Source: Pseudomonadota bacterium (GTDB taxonomy: Bacteria; Pseudomonadota; Gammaproteobacteria; Burkholderiales; Rhodocyclaceae). Taken from it: DNA of 64,000 nt. Shown piece by piece: positions 57,420 to 64,000 of the stretch. The notes under the pieces were generated by a model that saw only the letters and a program-made list of their open reading frames with translations, ran no database searches and had not been told where the DNA came from. The position numbers were made by a program, and so were the translations under genes. Numbering within the stretch: position 1 is the stretch's first letter; every line of letters starts with the position of its first letter. The stretch lies in assembly GCA_018262195.1 (NCBI GenBank), contig JAGTRS010000020.1, positions 1-64,000 of the forward strand, read 5' to 3'.

Positions 57420-58114
57420 GCGACCTCCGTCGCGCTGTCGCTGTCCACTAGGCCGTCTACAAAATGCACGATGCGCCGTGCGTACTGGGCCATGTCCGGC
57501 TCGTGGGTGACCATGATGATGGTGATGCCTTGTTCGCTGTTCAGCCGCCCGAGCAGCTCCATGATCTCGTGGCTGCGCTTGCTGTCGAGGTTGCCGGTTG
57601 GCTCGTCGGCAAGCAGAACGAGCGGGTTGGTGACGATGGCCCGGGCGATGGCGACGCGCTGCTGCTGGCCGCCGGAAAGCTCGGCCGGAGTGTGCGTTTC
57701 CCAGCCGTCGAGGCCGACCTTGGCGAGTGCGGCGCGGGCCGCCGTATGGCGCGCTTCGGCCGGCTCGCCGCGATAGAGCAGCGGCAGTTCGACGTTCTCC
57801 TGCGCCGAGGTTCGCGCCAGTAAATTGAAGCCCTGGAAAACAAAGCCGAGACATTGCCGACGCAGCAGCGCCCGCTGGTTGCGGTCGAGTTGCTCGACAT
57901 TGATGCCCTGAAAACGGTACTCGCCCGAGGTCGGCGTATCGAGGCAGCCGAGCAGGTTCATCGCCGTCGATTTGCCGGAACCGCTCGGCCCCATGACCGC
58001 CACGAATTCACCCGCCTCGATCTTCAGATCAACGCCGGCCAGCGCCTGAAACGCTGCCTGTCCCTGACCGTAGGTCTTGGTGATACCGCGCAGTTCGATC
58101 AAGGGCGCGCTCAC
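57416..58114 (-). CDS. MacB-type ABC transporter ATPase
   Basis: The start is a GTG at 58114 behind a GAGG ribosome-binding site (MSAPLIELRGITKTYGQG), giving 232 residues; the upstream residues in the track look non-coding. It has a Walker A (GPSGSGKSTAMNLLG), Q-loop (FVFQGFNLL), signature (ELSGGQQQRVAIARA), Walker B (LLADEPTGNLDS) and H-loop (MVTHEPDMA). This is the LolD/MacB class that powers mechanotransmission exporters. It is coupled by ATGA overlap to the permease. Confidence 0.95.
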   Translation of the reverse strand: MSAPLIELRGITKTYGQGQAAFQALAGVDLKIEAGEFVAVMGPSGSGKSTAMNLLGCLDTPTSGEYRFQGINVEQLDRNQRALLRRQCLGFVFQGFNLLARTSAQENVELPLLYRGEPAEARHTAARAALAKVGLDGWETHTPAELSGGQQQRVAIARAIVTNPLVLLADEPTGNLDSKRSHEIMELLGRLNSEQGITIIMVTHEPDMAQYARRIVHFVDGLVDSDSATEVA

Positions 58115-58196
58115 AGCAACCTCGTCGCCATTTCGATGTCGGCCGCTTTTTCTCCCCCAAGGGGACTTCCTTCGGGGCACGGTTGATCGTAACAAC

Positions 58197-59498
58197 TCAC
58201 TTTTTCGCCGCCTGATAGTCGGAAATCACCGCCGCACCCACCGGCAAATCGCCGCCCAGCACTTCGGTCTGGCGCCCGTTGCTGACGCCGGTTTTCAACG
58301 CCACTGCCTGCGGCTGGCCATCGACCAGCACCCAGACCTGCCCGTCGCCGCTGCCCTTGGCTGCCACCGGGCGATTCTTCGGCGCCTCCGGTGGCGGGCC
58401 GGGCATCAGGCGGGCGACCAAGCCGCGCTCTTTCTCCGCCGCCCCCTCGCCCGGCGGCGTGAAACGCAGCGCTGCATTGGGCACCAGCAGGGCCTTGTCA
58501 CGGCTCGCCGTGACGATAGTAGCCGTCGCCGTCATCCCCGGCCGCAGCGCCAGATCGTCGTTATTGACCTGCAAAATGGTCTTGTAGGTGACCACGTTAT
58601 CGGTCGTCGTCGAACCCAATCCAACACGCTGAATGCTCGCCGGAAACTGGCGCCCCGGCCAGGCCGACACCGTGAAGCTCGCCGTCTGGCCGGTTTTGAC
58701 ATTGCCGACATCGGCCTCATCGACCTTGACCTGCAACTCCATCTTGGCCAGATCCTCGGCCAGCACGAAAAGCACTGGCGTTGTCATCGCCGCCACCACG
58801 GTCTGGCCCGGCTCCACCTTGCGGGTCAGCACGACGCCATCGACCGGCGAACGGATGGTCGCCTTGCCGAGATTGGTTTCATCCGTTTTCAGCGACGCCC
58901 GCGCCTGCACCACGTCGGCCCGGGCGCTGGCCAGGCTGGCGATGGCCCGTTGCCGCGCCGCATCGGCCGTCTCCAGCTCGGTCTTCGCCGGCACCTTGCC
59001 GCCGGAAAGCTCTGCCACCTGCCGCATACGATTCAGCGAGGCCGTCGTTTCGGCCAGTGTCGCCTGCGCCAGCGCCACCGAAGCCTCGGCCGCCGCCACG
59101 GCGGCCTGCGATTTGGAAACGGCGTCCTTTAATTTGGCGGTATCGAGCTGGGCCAGCAACTGGCCTTTCTTGACCACGTCGTTTTCCTGCACCAGCACGC
59201 TGGACAGCGTCCCGGAAAGCTCGGAACCGACATCGACCGACTTGGTCGGCTGCAGCGTACCGCTGGCCGAAGCGGTGACCACCAGATTGCCGACCACCGC
59301 CTCCTCGGTCACGAACTGCCCGGCCGGCTGGCCGTTGCCGCCGGAAAAGGCCAGCCACAGCACAGCCACGACGGAAATGCCGCCGCCGATCAGCCACCAC
59401 CGTCGCCGGCTGCTACCCTCGTGCTTGTTCTGGCTGAGCAGCGCAATGAGCGCCTCCGATGATGTATCCGTACTTTGGGTATCCGTACTTTTTGTCAT
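58197..59498 (-). CDS. macA: MacA-type periplasmic adaptor (membrane fusion protein)
   Basis: A 433-residue HlyD/RND-type adaptor with one N-terminal membrane anchor (WWLIGGGISVVAVLWLAFSGG). A split lipoyl domain (VDVGSELSGTLSSVLVQENDVVKKGQLLAQLD and ATIRSPVDGVVLTRKVEPGQTV) brackets an alpha-hairpin rich in Ala/Gln/Glu, followed by the beta-barrel and membrane-proximal domains. It bridges the MacB permease and the outer-membrane channel. Its start overlaps the outer-membrane gene stop by four bases. Confidence 0.94.
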   Translation of the reverse strand: MTKSTDTQSTDTSSEALIALLSQNKHEGSSRRRWWLIGGGISVVAVLWLAFSGGNGQPAGQFVTEEAVVGNLVVTASASGTLQPTKSVDVGSELSGTLSSVLVQENDVVKKGQLLAQLDTAKLKDAVSKSQAAVAAAEASVALAQATLAETTASLNRMRQVAELSGGKVPAKTELETADAARQRAIASLASARADVVQARASLKTDETNLGKATIRSPVDGVVLTRKVEPGQTVVAAMTTPVLFVLAEDLAKMELQVKVDEADVGNVKTGQTASFTVSAWPGRQFPASIQRVGLGSTTTDNVVTYKTILQVNNDDLALRPGMTATATIVTASRDKALLVPNAALRFTPPGEGAAEKERGLVARLMPGPPPEAPKNRPVAAKGSGDGQVWVLVDGQPQAVALKTGVSNGRQTEVLGGDLPVGAAVISDYQAAKK

Positions 59499-60997
59499 GT
59501 TCGATCACTTTCATAGGCCGACCAACCGCCGCCGAGCGCCTTGTAGAGCTGGATCAGCGTGGTCAGCACGGCCGACTGGGCGGTGGCCAGCGAATCCTCG
59601 GCCGTCAATTGGGTGCGCTGGGTTTCCAGCACTTTCTGGAAGTCGGCGAGGCCGGCTTCGTACATCTGTCGGCTCAGCGTCGCCGCGTTGCGCGCCGAAA
59701 CGGCCGCCGCTTCCCGGGCGACCACCCGGTCGCGGGCCTGGGCGTGGGCGGTCAGCGCGTTTTCGACCTCTTCCAGCGCCGTCAGCACGGCGCTTTCGTA
59801 GTCAGCCAGCGCCGCTTCCTGCACCGCCGTCTGCAAATCCACGGCGCTGCGCAGCTTGCCGCCGTCAAACAAGGTCGCCGCCAGCGTACCGCTCAGGGCA
59901 CGAACGAGACTGTCGCTGCCGCCCAGCGCGCCGAGGCTGTAAGCCTGCCAGCCGAACGAGCCGCCGAGCGACAGGCTGGGAAAACGTGCCGCCTGCCGCT
60001 GCCCGATGCGCGCCGTTTCCGCCGCCAGCGTGCGCTCGGCGACGATCAGATCAGGTCGCTGGGTGAGCACATCGGCCGGGATGCCGGTCGCTACAGTCGG
60101 CGGCGCCACCGGCCGGGCCTGCGAGGCCAGCAACTGTTCATGCAGGGCGCCGGGTTGCCGGCCAAGCAAGGTAGCCAGCCGGTTTTCCGCCGCCGCCAGC
60201 CCGACCTCAAGGTCCGGCATACTCGCCCGCGTTTGCTCACGGTTGGTCCGCGCCTGCTCGACATCGGCGCTACTGGCCAGCCCGGCCTGCTCGCGCCATT
60301 CAGTGATCTGCGCCGTTTCGCTCTGGCTGGCCAGATTGGCCCGGGCAATCGCCAGCCGCGACTGGTAGGCGCGGAACTCGACATAGTTCTGCGCCACCTC
60401 GGCAACCAGCGAAACCCGGACGTTTTCCAGACTGGCCTCGCTCGCCGCCAGATCAGCACTCGCCGCCTCGACCGCCCGGCGCGTACCGCCGAAAAGATCG
60501 AGCTCCCAACTGGCGTCGAAACCGGCGTCGTACAGCGTGCGCGTCGGCAGGGCGTTGACTGCCGTGGCGTTCTTCGTCCGGCTAACGCCAGTCGACGCCG
60601 ATACTTGCGGAAAATAACCGCTCACCGCCTGCGCCCGACTGGCCCGCGCCTGCCGCAAGCGAGCCTGCGCCGCCTTGAGGTCGAGGCTACCGGATTGGGC
60701 GGTGGCGATCAGCTCATCCAGCGCCGGATCGCCCAGCTGCCGCCACCAGTCACTTTGCGATTTTGGGCTGTTTTTCCGGTTGACCGTGGAAGCAGTGGAA
60801 ATGGTGGAATCGGTCGCCGGCGGCGGCGAATCACCCGCTTTGGTCGCCAGCCAACGGCTCGGCATGGCCCACCCGGGAACCTGATAATCCGGCCCGACCG
60901 AAGGCAGGCCTGAACAGGCGCTCAGCGAGCCGACGGCGAGCAAAACAACAAGCGACAAGCGCCAATTCGGCGCTCTTGAAAATGACGTGGTATTCAT
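59495..60997 (-). CDS. Outer-membrane efflux lipoprotein (TolC/NodT family)
   Basis: The ATG at 60997 (MNTTSFSRAPNWRLSLVVLL) gives 500 residues with a lipobox (VGSLSACSG, cysteine about residue 28). Two outer-membrane efflux-protein repeats are visible (WWRQLGDPALDELIATAQSGSLDLKAAQARL, and QRPDLIVAERTLAAETARIGQRQAARFPSLSL). The linker before the first repeat (STVNRKNSPKSQSD) is encoded by copy 3 of the dispersed repeat. It forms the channel of the tripartite system with MacA and MacB downstream. A terminator and a GTTAA-N5-GTAAA box lie between it and spy2. Confidence 0.92.
   Translation of the reverse strand: MNTTSFSRAPNWRLSLVVLLAVGSLSACSGLPSVGPDYQVPGWAMPSRWLATKAGDSPPPATDSTISTASTVNRKNSPKSQSDWWRQLGDPALDELIATAQSGSLDLKAAQARLRQARASRAQAVSGYFPQVSASTGVSRTKNATAVNALPTRTLYDAGFDASWELDLFGGTRRAVEAASADLAASEASLENVRVSLVAEVAQNYVEFRAYQSRLAIARANLASQSETAQITEWREQAGLASSADVEQARTNREQTRASMPDLEVGLAAAENRLATLLGRQPGALHEQLLASQARPVAPPTVATGIPADVLTQRPDLIVAERTLAAETARIGQRQAARFPSLSLGGSFGWQAYSLGALGGSDSLVRALSGTLAATLFDGGKLRSAVDLQTAVQEAALADYESAVLTALEEVENALTAHAQARDRVVAREAAAVSARNAATLSRQMYEAGLADFQKVLETQRTQLTAEDSLATAQSAVLTTLIQLYKALGGGWSAYESDRT
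60759..60793. repeat. Dispersed short repeat, copy 3 (inverted, inside a gene)
   Basis: The reverse complement GCTTCCACGGTCAACCGGAA... matches copies 1 and 2. It lies in frame inside the outer-membrane lipoprotein gene, in the variable linker just before the first conserved efflux repeat. Confidence 0.75.
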
Positions 60998-61031
60998 CCG
61001 GATATTTTCACCGCCTGCGATCTTCACAGGT

Positions 61032-61046
61032 GTTAAACGGTGTAAA
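61032..61046. promoter_or_regulatory. CpxR-like box before the outer-membrane efflux gene
   Basis: GTTAA-ACGGT-GTAAA on the plus strand has the same 10-base periodicity and orientation as the boxes upstream of both Spy-family genes. It lies 35 bases upstream of the ATG at 60997 and overlaps the T-tract of the spy2 terminator. Confidence 0.5.
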
Positions 61047-61083
61047 AAGGCCCGCCGCGACCACAAATTCTGCCGGGGCGGGC
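61044..61083 (-). terminator. Terminator between spy2 and the efflux operon
   Basis: On the minus strand GCCCGCC...GGCGGGC (20-base loop) is followed by CTTTTT, 53 bases after the spy2 stop codon. The long loop makes it moderate rather than strong, so read-through into the efflux genes is possible. Confidence 0.6.
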
Positions 61084-61135
61084 AAGGGGGGTAGATCGCG
61101 CGGCGGGCGCCGTTCTGGCAGCCGCCGGACATTGG

Positions 61136-61627
61136 TTAATCGCCGGGAGGCGGACGGCGGTCAGCACCTCGCCCGTCCATTGGTGCCTTGCCGGCGGCCT
61201 TCAACTTGGCCAGTTGGCTGCGCTGCTCGACAGTCAGCACGTCGTAAATCTGGCGTTCGGCCTTGGCCCGGGCCAGCGACAAATCAGCCGTCGCCCTCGC
61301 CGCGTCATCAGACAACTCTCGCGCCTTCGGCTCGGTATATTCAGCCGACAACACCAGCTTGCGCAGCGACTCCTCCGCACTACGCGCCGCCTTCACCTTC
61401 TCGCGCATGGCCGGCGCCTGCCCGTGCATGATCTCGAAACCCCGGTCGCGCTGCGCCTCGCTCAAATCCAGCTGGCGCAAATACGACGGCATCTTTCCCG
61501 ATTCCGTAGCCGGCCAGACACCGCAACGATCACCACGCTGACCAACCCCCAGGGCAGCCAACGGCAGCACCAGCGAAATCGCCGCGGCAATCAGAAACCG
61601 CTGCAAACTCAATTTTGGAAAATTCAC
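61136..61627 (-). CDS. Spy/CpxP-family periplasmic protein 2
   Basis: The likely start is a GTG at 61627 (MNFPKLSLQRFLIAAAISL) with AAGGG upstream, giving 163 residues; the track start at 61696 reads through the poly-C tract. A signal peptide (FLIAAAISLVLPLAALG) is followed by LTxxQ-like motifs (LDLSEAQRDRGFEIMHGQAP and VLTVEQRSQL). It is paralogous to the 55453-56001 protein (shared EIMH-x-QAP and LARAKA-x-RQ blocks) but lacks the His/Met-rich head. It precedes the efflux genes on the same strand. Confidence 0.83.
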   Translation of the reverse strand: MNFPKLSLQRFLIAAAISLVLPLAALGVGQRGDRCGVWPATESGKMPSYLRQLDLSEAQRDRGFEIMHGQAPAMREKVKAARSAEESLRKLVLSAEYTEPKARELSDDAARATADLSLARAKAERQIYDVLTVEQRSQLAKLKAAGKAPMDGRGADRRPPPGD

Positions 61628-61652
61628 ATTCAGCCCTTTGACTTCAAGTTTC

Positions 61653-61663
61653 GGGGGGGGGGG
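61653..61663. repeat. G11 homopolymer in the spy2 leader
   Basis: Eleven consecutive G residues on the plus strand lie between the predicted promoter (-10 near 61677-61682) and the GTG start at 61627. The equivalent spy1 leader has no such tract. Confidence 0.9.
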
Positions 61664-61669
61664 CCCGAC

Positions 61670-61735
61670 GACAGGACGAATAGTCACCCGCGGCACAGTT
61701 AAGGCGGGTTAGGGAGCTGTAAATGAACGTAAATG
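61670..61735 (-). promoter_or_regulatory. Promoter/operator of spy2 with CpxR-like box
   Basis: GTAAA at 61719-61723 and 61729-61733 (N5 spacing), with a degenerate GTTAA at 61698-61702, 21 bases away. All three positions match the spy1 region exactly in spacing. CCTTAA and TATTCG 16 bases apart on the minus strand are candidate -35/-10 elements. Confidence 0.7.
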
Positions 61736-61780
61736 GGAGAAGGATTTGTAACCCAACATCTCTTGGGCCCTGTCCATGCA

Positions 61781-63751
61781 TTAGCCCAAATACTCTCGCA
61801 AGCCACAACGACGCAGATACTCGAAGGTATGCTCATAAAATTCTGGCAGACGTGTCCGATCCGCCGCATCGCCGCGAGGGATAAAGATCGCCATTCCTTG
61901 CCGTGCGCGAGTAAGCAAAACCCGATAGGCATTCTTCAAGTAAGTCTGGCGCTCAACCGCGTTCATGCGCATCCAAGCAGTGCCGCGAAAACTGAAGTGC
62001 CGCCACTCGCCGTTATCGCGGCGAAAATCAGCATCCCAGCAGACGGCCGCCCAATCCAGTTCAAGTCCTTGCACATCGAACTCAGTTGCGACTTCTTCGA
62101 GGTAGAAAGATGAGCGTACGTCAGTGCGCTCATTCAGGAACCACACTGGCGCATCAATTTTCGCCTTGACCCAGACACTTTCCGGGCGGAGCCGATACCC
62201 GCCAGACGAGGCAAGCAGCCCATAGCGTTCGCTGCCTCGCGCCTGTCGCCGTACCCAATCGCGACCCAACTCTAGATCGCGCACGAGAGCAATCGGATAT
62301 CTTTCAGCAATTGCCGCGTAGGCCGTTTGCGCAAGCTCAGGCCGATTTTCAACAACATGCCCGACGAAATCGGACAGCGCCTCAGCCCGAAATGATCGCA
62401 GCGAAACAGCTAGATGAAGCGCCTCGTCCCTTTGGACGCGAGCCTCCTTAAGCACTCGCCCAGCCTCTTCCCTCCAAAGGTAATCCGGATCCTCGACGCG
62501 TGGCGATACATGCACCTGCCAATCCGGAAACTGTTCCCGCAGCACGATGAGCCATTCGCTCAGCCCGGCCTCGCCAGTATTGATTTCCTGCCCGCCACCG
62601 ACCAGACACACGATGACGCACCAATCCTCATGGCGATCCATCACGCTAATCAGGAATGCGGGCTCGGACATGTCGAAATTCAAATGCCCGCGCTTCTGCT
62701 GCATGAACCTGGTGGCCTGCTCACGGCTCCAGGCACGCTGGGCTTCGTCAAAAACAACAACGCGCTCGACAGGAGGAGCACTTCCCCTCAACGCATCGTC
62801 TCGAAAATGATGGATATTCTGAACGAAGCTCGCCACCTTACGATGCGCATCCTTCTTTGAGATCCCTTCCCGTGCTGCCTGATCGCGGGCAAGCGCCTCA
62901 CGCAAGACATCAACCAAAGGGCCATTGCCAGACAAAAACACGGCATGTTCGTCGGCATGCTCATCTGCCCGTGCCGTCGCGACATTGAGCCCGGCCAGCG
63001 TTTTACCTGCGCCGGGAACGCCGGTCACGAAACAGATTGCCTTCCGTCGAGTCAGCTTGGCGTCTTCGATGATGGCTGCTATGCAGTCCGATGTTTGACC
63101 AAGGTTCTGCGCACTGGCATCCGAACGCGCGATCTCCAGCACGTCGTGGTTCCGATAAAGCGCCAAGGCTGCCTCAATGATGGTCGGCGTTGGCTGATAG
63201 CCTGAAACAGCCCACTCCGGCGAATTTATCGGCATTGCTTCGGCCTGCTCAAGCACACCGCCATGGATGAGCGACAACAAATTGGCGGGACTTACGCCAA
63301 TCGGCACAGCAACCCCGTCGTCCGCCCAGTCAAGCAAGGGTAGTTCATGGGGCTTGACGTTTGTGCACACGAGAACAGGAACGATAGGCTGCCAATGGCT
63401 ACCCAAATGAAAATTCTTCAGATCAAGCGCATAGTCATGCACCTGTTCGATGCCAGAGCGCTCAAAGTGATGTGCCCCGATCTTGAACTCAATAACAAAA
63501 ATCACCCCGCCGATAATAAGAACAAGGTCCGCACGCTTGCCCATTCGCGGTATAGAAAACTCGAAAAAGATCTGCCCTTCCAGATCAGCAGGCAGCACCT
63601 CTTTCAAGATGCTGATCTGTGCCTGCCAAGCGTGCTTTTGCTGATGTTCAAGACTGAACCCGTGGCGGCGGGTCAGCGCACCGAGTATCTCGTCATCATT
63701 GGCAACCAGGAATTCGGCAATACTCGCGTTGAAATAGGAGGCGTTGATCAT
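61781..63751 (-). CDS. DUF2075-type nuclease/helicase-like ATPase
   Basis: A 656-residue protein. Residues about 60-95 contain a PD-(D/E)xK-like nuclease pattern (FFEFSIPRMGKRADLVL, then VIFVIEFKIG). The P-loop ATPase follows with Walker A FVTGVPGAGKT (about 241) and Walker B VVVFDEAQRAW (about 333), a sensor-like VCLVGGGQEIN, and a C-terminal helicase-like block (EFDVQGLELDWAAVCWD, NAYRVLLTRARQGMAIF). This fits the DUF2075/Schlafen-like superfamily 1 group, some of which have roles in phage defence. The function here is unknown. It stands alone between the spy2 promoter and thiC. Confidence 0.85.
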   Translation of the reverse strand: MINASYFNASIAEFLVANDDEILGALTRRHGFSLEHQQKHAWQAQISILKEVLPADLEGQIFFEFSIPRMGKRADLVLIIGGVIFVIEFKIGAHHFERSGIEQVHDYALDLKNFHLGSHWQPIVPVLVCTNVKPHELPLLDWADDGVAVPIGVSPANLLSLIHGGVLEQAEAMPINSPEWAVSGYQPTPTIIEAALALYRNHDVLEIARSDASAQNLGQTSDCIAAIIEDAKLTRRKAICFVTGVPGAGKTLAGLNVATARADEHADEHAVFLSGNGPLVDVLREALARDQAAREGISKKDAHRKVASFVQNIHHFRDDALRGSAPPVERVVVFDEAQRAWSREQATRFMQQKRGHLNFDMSEPAFLISVMDRHEDWCVIVCLVGGGQEINTGEAGLSEWLIVLREQFPDWQVHVSPRVEDPDYLWREEAGRVLKEARVQRDEALHLAVSLRSFRAEALSDFVGHVVENRPELAQTAYAAIAERYPIALVRDLELGRDWVRRQARGSERYGLLASSGGYRLRPESVWVKAKIDAPVWFLNERTDVRSSFYLEEVATEFDVQGLELDWAAVCWDADFRRDNGEWRHFSFRGTAWMRMNAVERQTYLKNAYRVLLTRARQGMAIFIPRGDAADRTRLPEFYEHTFEYLRRCGLREYLG

Positions 63752-63790
63752 GATGCCTGGATCATACGGAACCCCCTGAACCCAGCAAAG

Positions 63791-63819
63791 AAAAAGGCGG
63801 CCATTTCAGCCGCCTTTTT
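63791..63819. terminator. Bidirectional terminator after thiC
   Basis: AAAAAGGCGGC-CATTTCA-GCCGCCTTTTT is symmetrical with A/T runs on both sides, 25 bases after the thiC stop and 40 before the start of the DUF2075 gene. It ends thiC transcription. Confidence 0.9.
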
Positions 63820-63843
63820 GCCTGTTTTTTGGCGTTGACCGCA

Positions 63844-64000
63844 TCAGACCTTGCTGTAAACCTCAGCCCCGGCCTTCACAAACTCCACCGATTTCACTTC
63901 CATCCCCTTTTCCAGCGCCTCGGCTTCGGCGATACCCTGGGCGGCGGCGAATTCGCGGACGTCCTGGGTGATCTTCATCGAGCAGAAGTGCGGGCCGCAC
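63844..64000 (-). CDS. thiC: Phosphomethylpyrimidine synthase ThiC (C-terminal fragment, cut by window edge)
   Basis: The last 52 codons before the TGA at 63844-63846 read [22 protein letters not shown] and end EVYSKV. This is the C-terminal end of ThiC, including two cysteines of the 4Fe-4S-binding CxxCx4C motif. ThiC converts AIR to HMP-P, the substrate of ThiD, which is encoded at 44638. The 5' end and any TPP riboswitch lie beyond the window. The gene was missed by the ORF track because it has no start here. Confidence 0.95.
   Translation of the reverse strand, partial: CGPHFCSMKITQDVREFAAAQGIAEAEALEKGMEVKSVEFVKAGAEVYSKV

Noticed and set aside
56217-57776. 519-residue plus-strand ORF
   Set aside because: Antisense to the MacB permease and ATPase genes; rich in Asp/His/Gln as expected for a mirror frame.
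58633-60913. Two long plus-strand ORFs (477 and 484 residues)
   Set aside because: Antisense to the adaptor and outer-membrane efflux genes.
1-64000. tRNA, rRNA, CRISPR arrays, insertion sequences, prophage
   Set aside because: Read through both strands by eye; no cloverleaf, spacer-repeat pattern, transposase or phage gene was recognised. A tRNAscan or IS search could still find something missed.

Overview
The window is a compact, gene-dense stretch of a high-GC proteobacterial chromosome. Gene content and order (pilGHIJ plus a giant hybrid CheA beside thiD-thiE-hemL, algH-ruvX-pyrR-pyrB-pyrX, pilT-pilU divergent from yggS-proC, ThiS-ThiG-TrmB) suggest a betaproteobacterium of the Rhodocyclales, Dechloromonas- or Azonexus-like. 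That placement is inferred from gene order and family resemblance; no rRNA or tRNA gene is present to confirm it. No CRISPR array, insertion sequence or prophage was seen.

Layout. 1-9846 is a long minus-strand run: an ABC-F ATPase cut by the window edge, YchJ, RdgC, TrmB, ThiG, ThiS, an SDR oxidoreductase, DsbA, a SPOR protein, ArgS, a family-6 DNA glycosylase and a GGDEF protein. 10066-15437 runs plus: UbiB, a SWIM/SNF2 helicase and a DUF302 protein. 15473-19170 is a FIST sensor protein translationally coupled to a GAF/PAS hybrid histidine kinase. 19242-21873 holds PncC, MobA, a 60-residue orphan, a structured non-coding stretch ending in a strong terminator, a cytochrome c5 and an Ala/Lys/Pro-rich exported protein. 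22012-27405 (minus) holds Rep helicase, a hypothetical, a DUF4197 protein, PilU and PilT. 27462-29780 (plus) is yggS-proC-yggT-yggU with overlapping starts. 29828-33917 (minus) is a ComEA-like protein and the algH-ruvX-pyrR-pyrB-pyrX cluster, in which the dihydroorotase-like member lacks its metal-binding HxH. 33956-44445 has PhrB photolyase, then the pilus chemosensory system (CheA hybrid, PilJ, PilI, PilH, PilG). 44638-47754 (plus) is thiD-thiE-hemL-sugE. 47758-54995 (minus) is mgtE, mtgA, aroE, a TonB protein, an RNase II-family enzyme, a YqiA-like esterase and uppP.

The most distinctive region is 55377-61740. A tripartite efflux system (OM lipoprotein, MacA-type adaptor, separate MacB-type ATPase and permease) is flanked by two paralogous Spy/CpxP-family periplasmic proteins. 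The two paralogues carry near-duplicate upstream regions with a GTAAA-N5-GTAAA direct repeat, the published form of a CpxR box, and a related box precedes the OM component. The same region contains three copies of a short dispersed repeat and an 11-G homopolymer in one leader. Together these suggest an envelope-stress or metal-responsive chaperone/efflux island; the regulator is not in the window.

The right end has a DUF2075-type nuclease-helicase-like protein and the 3' end of thiC. Thiamine genes therefore lie at three separate places here (thiSG, thiDE, thiC).
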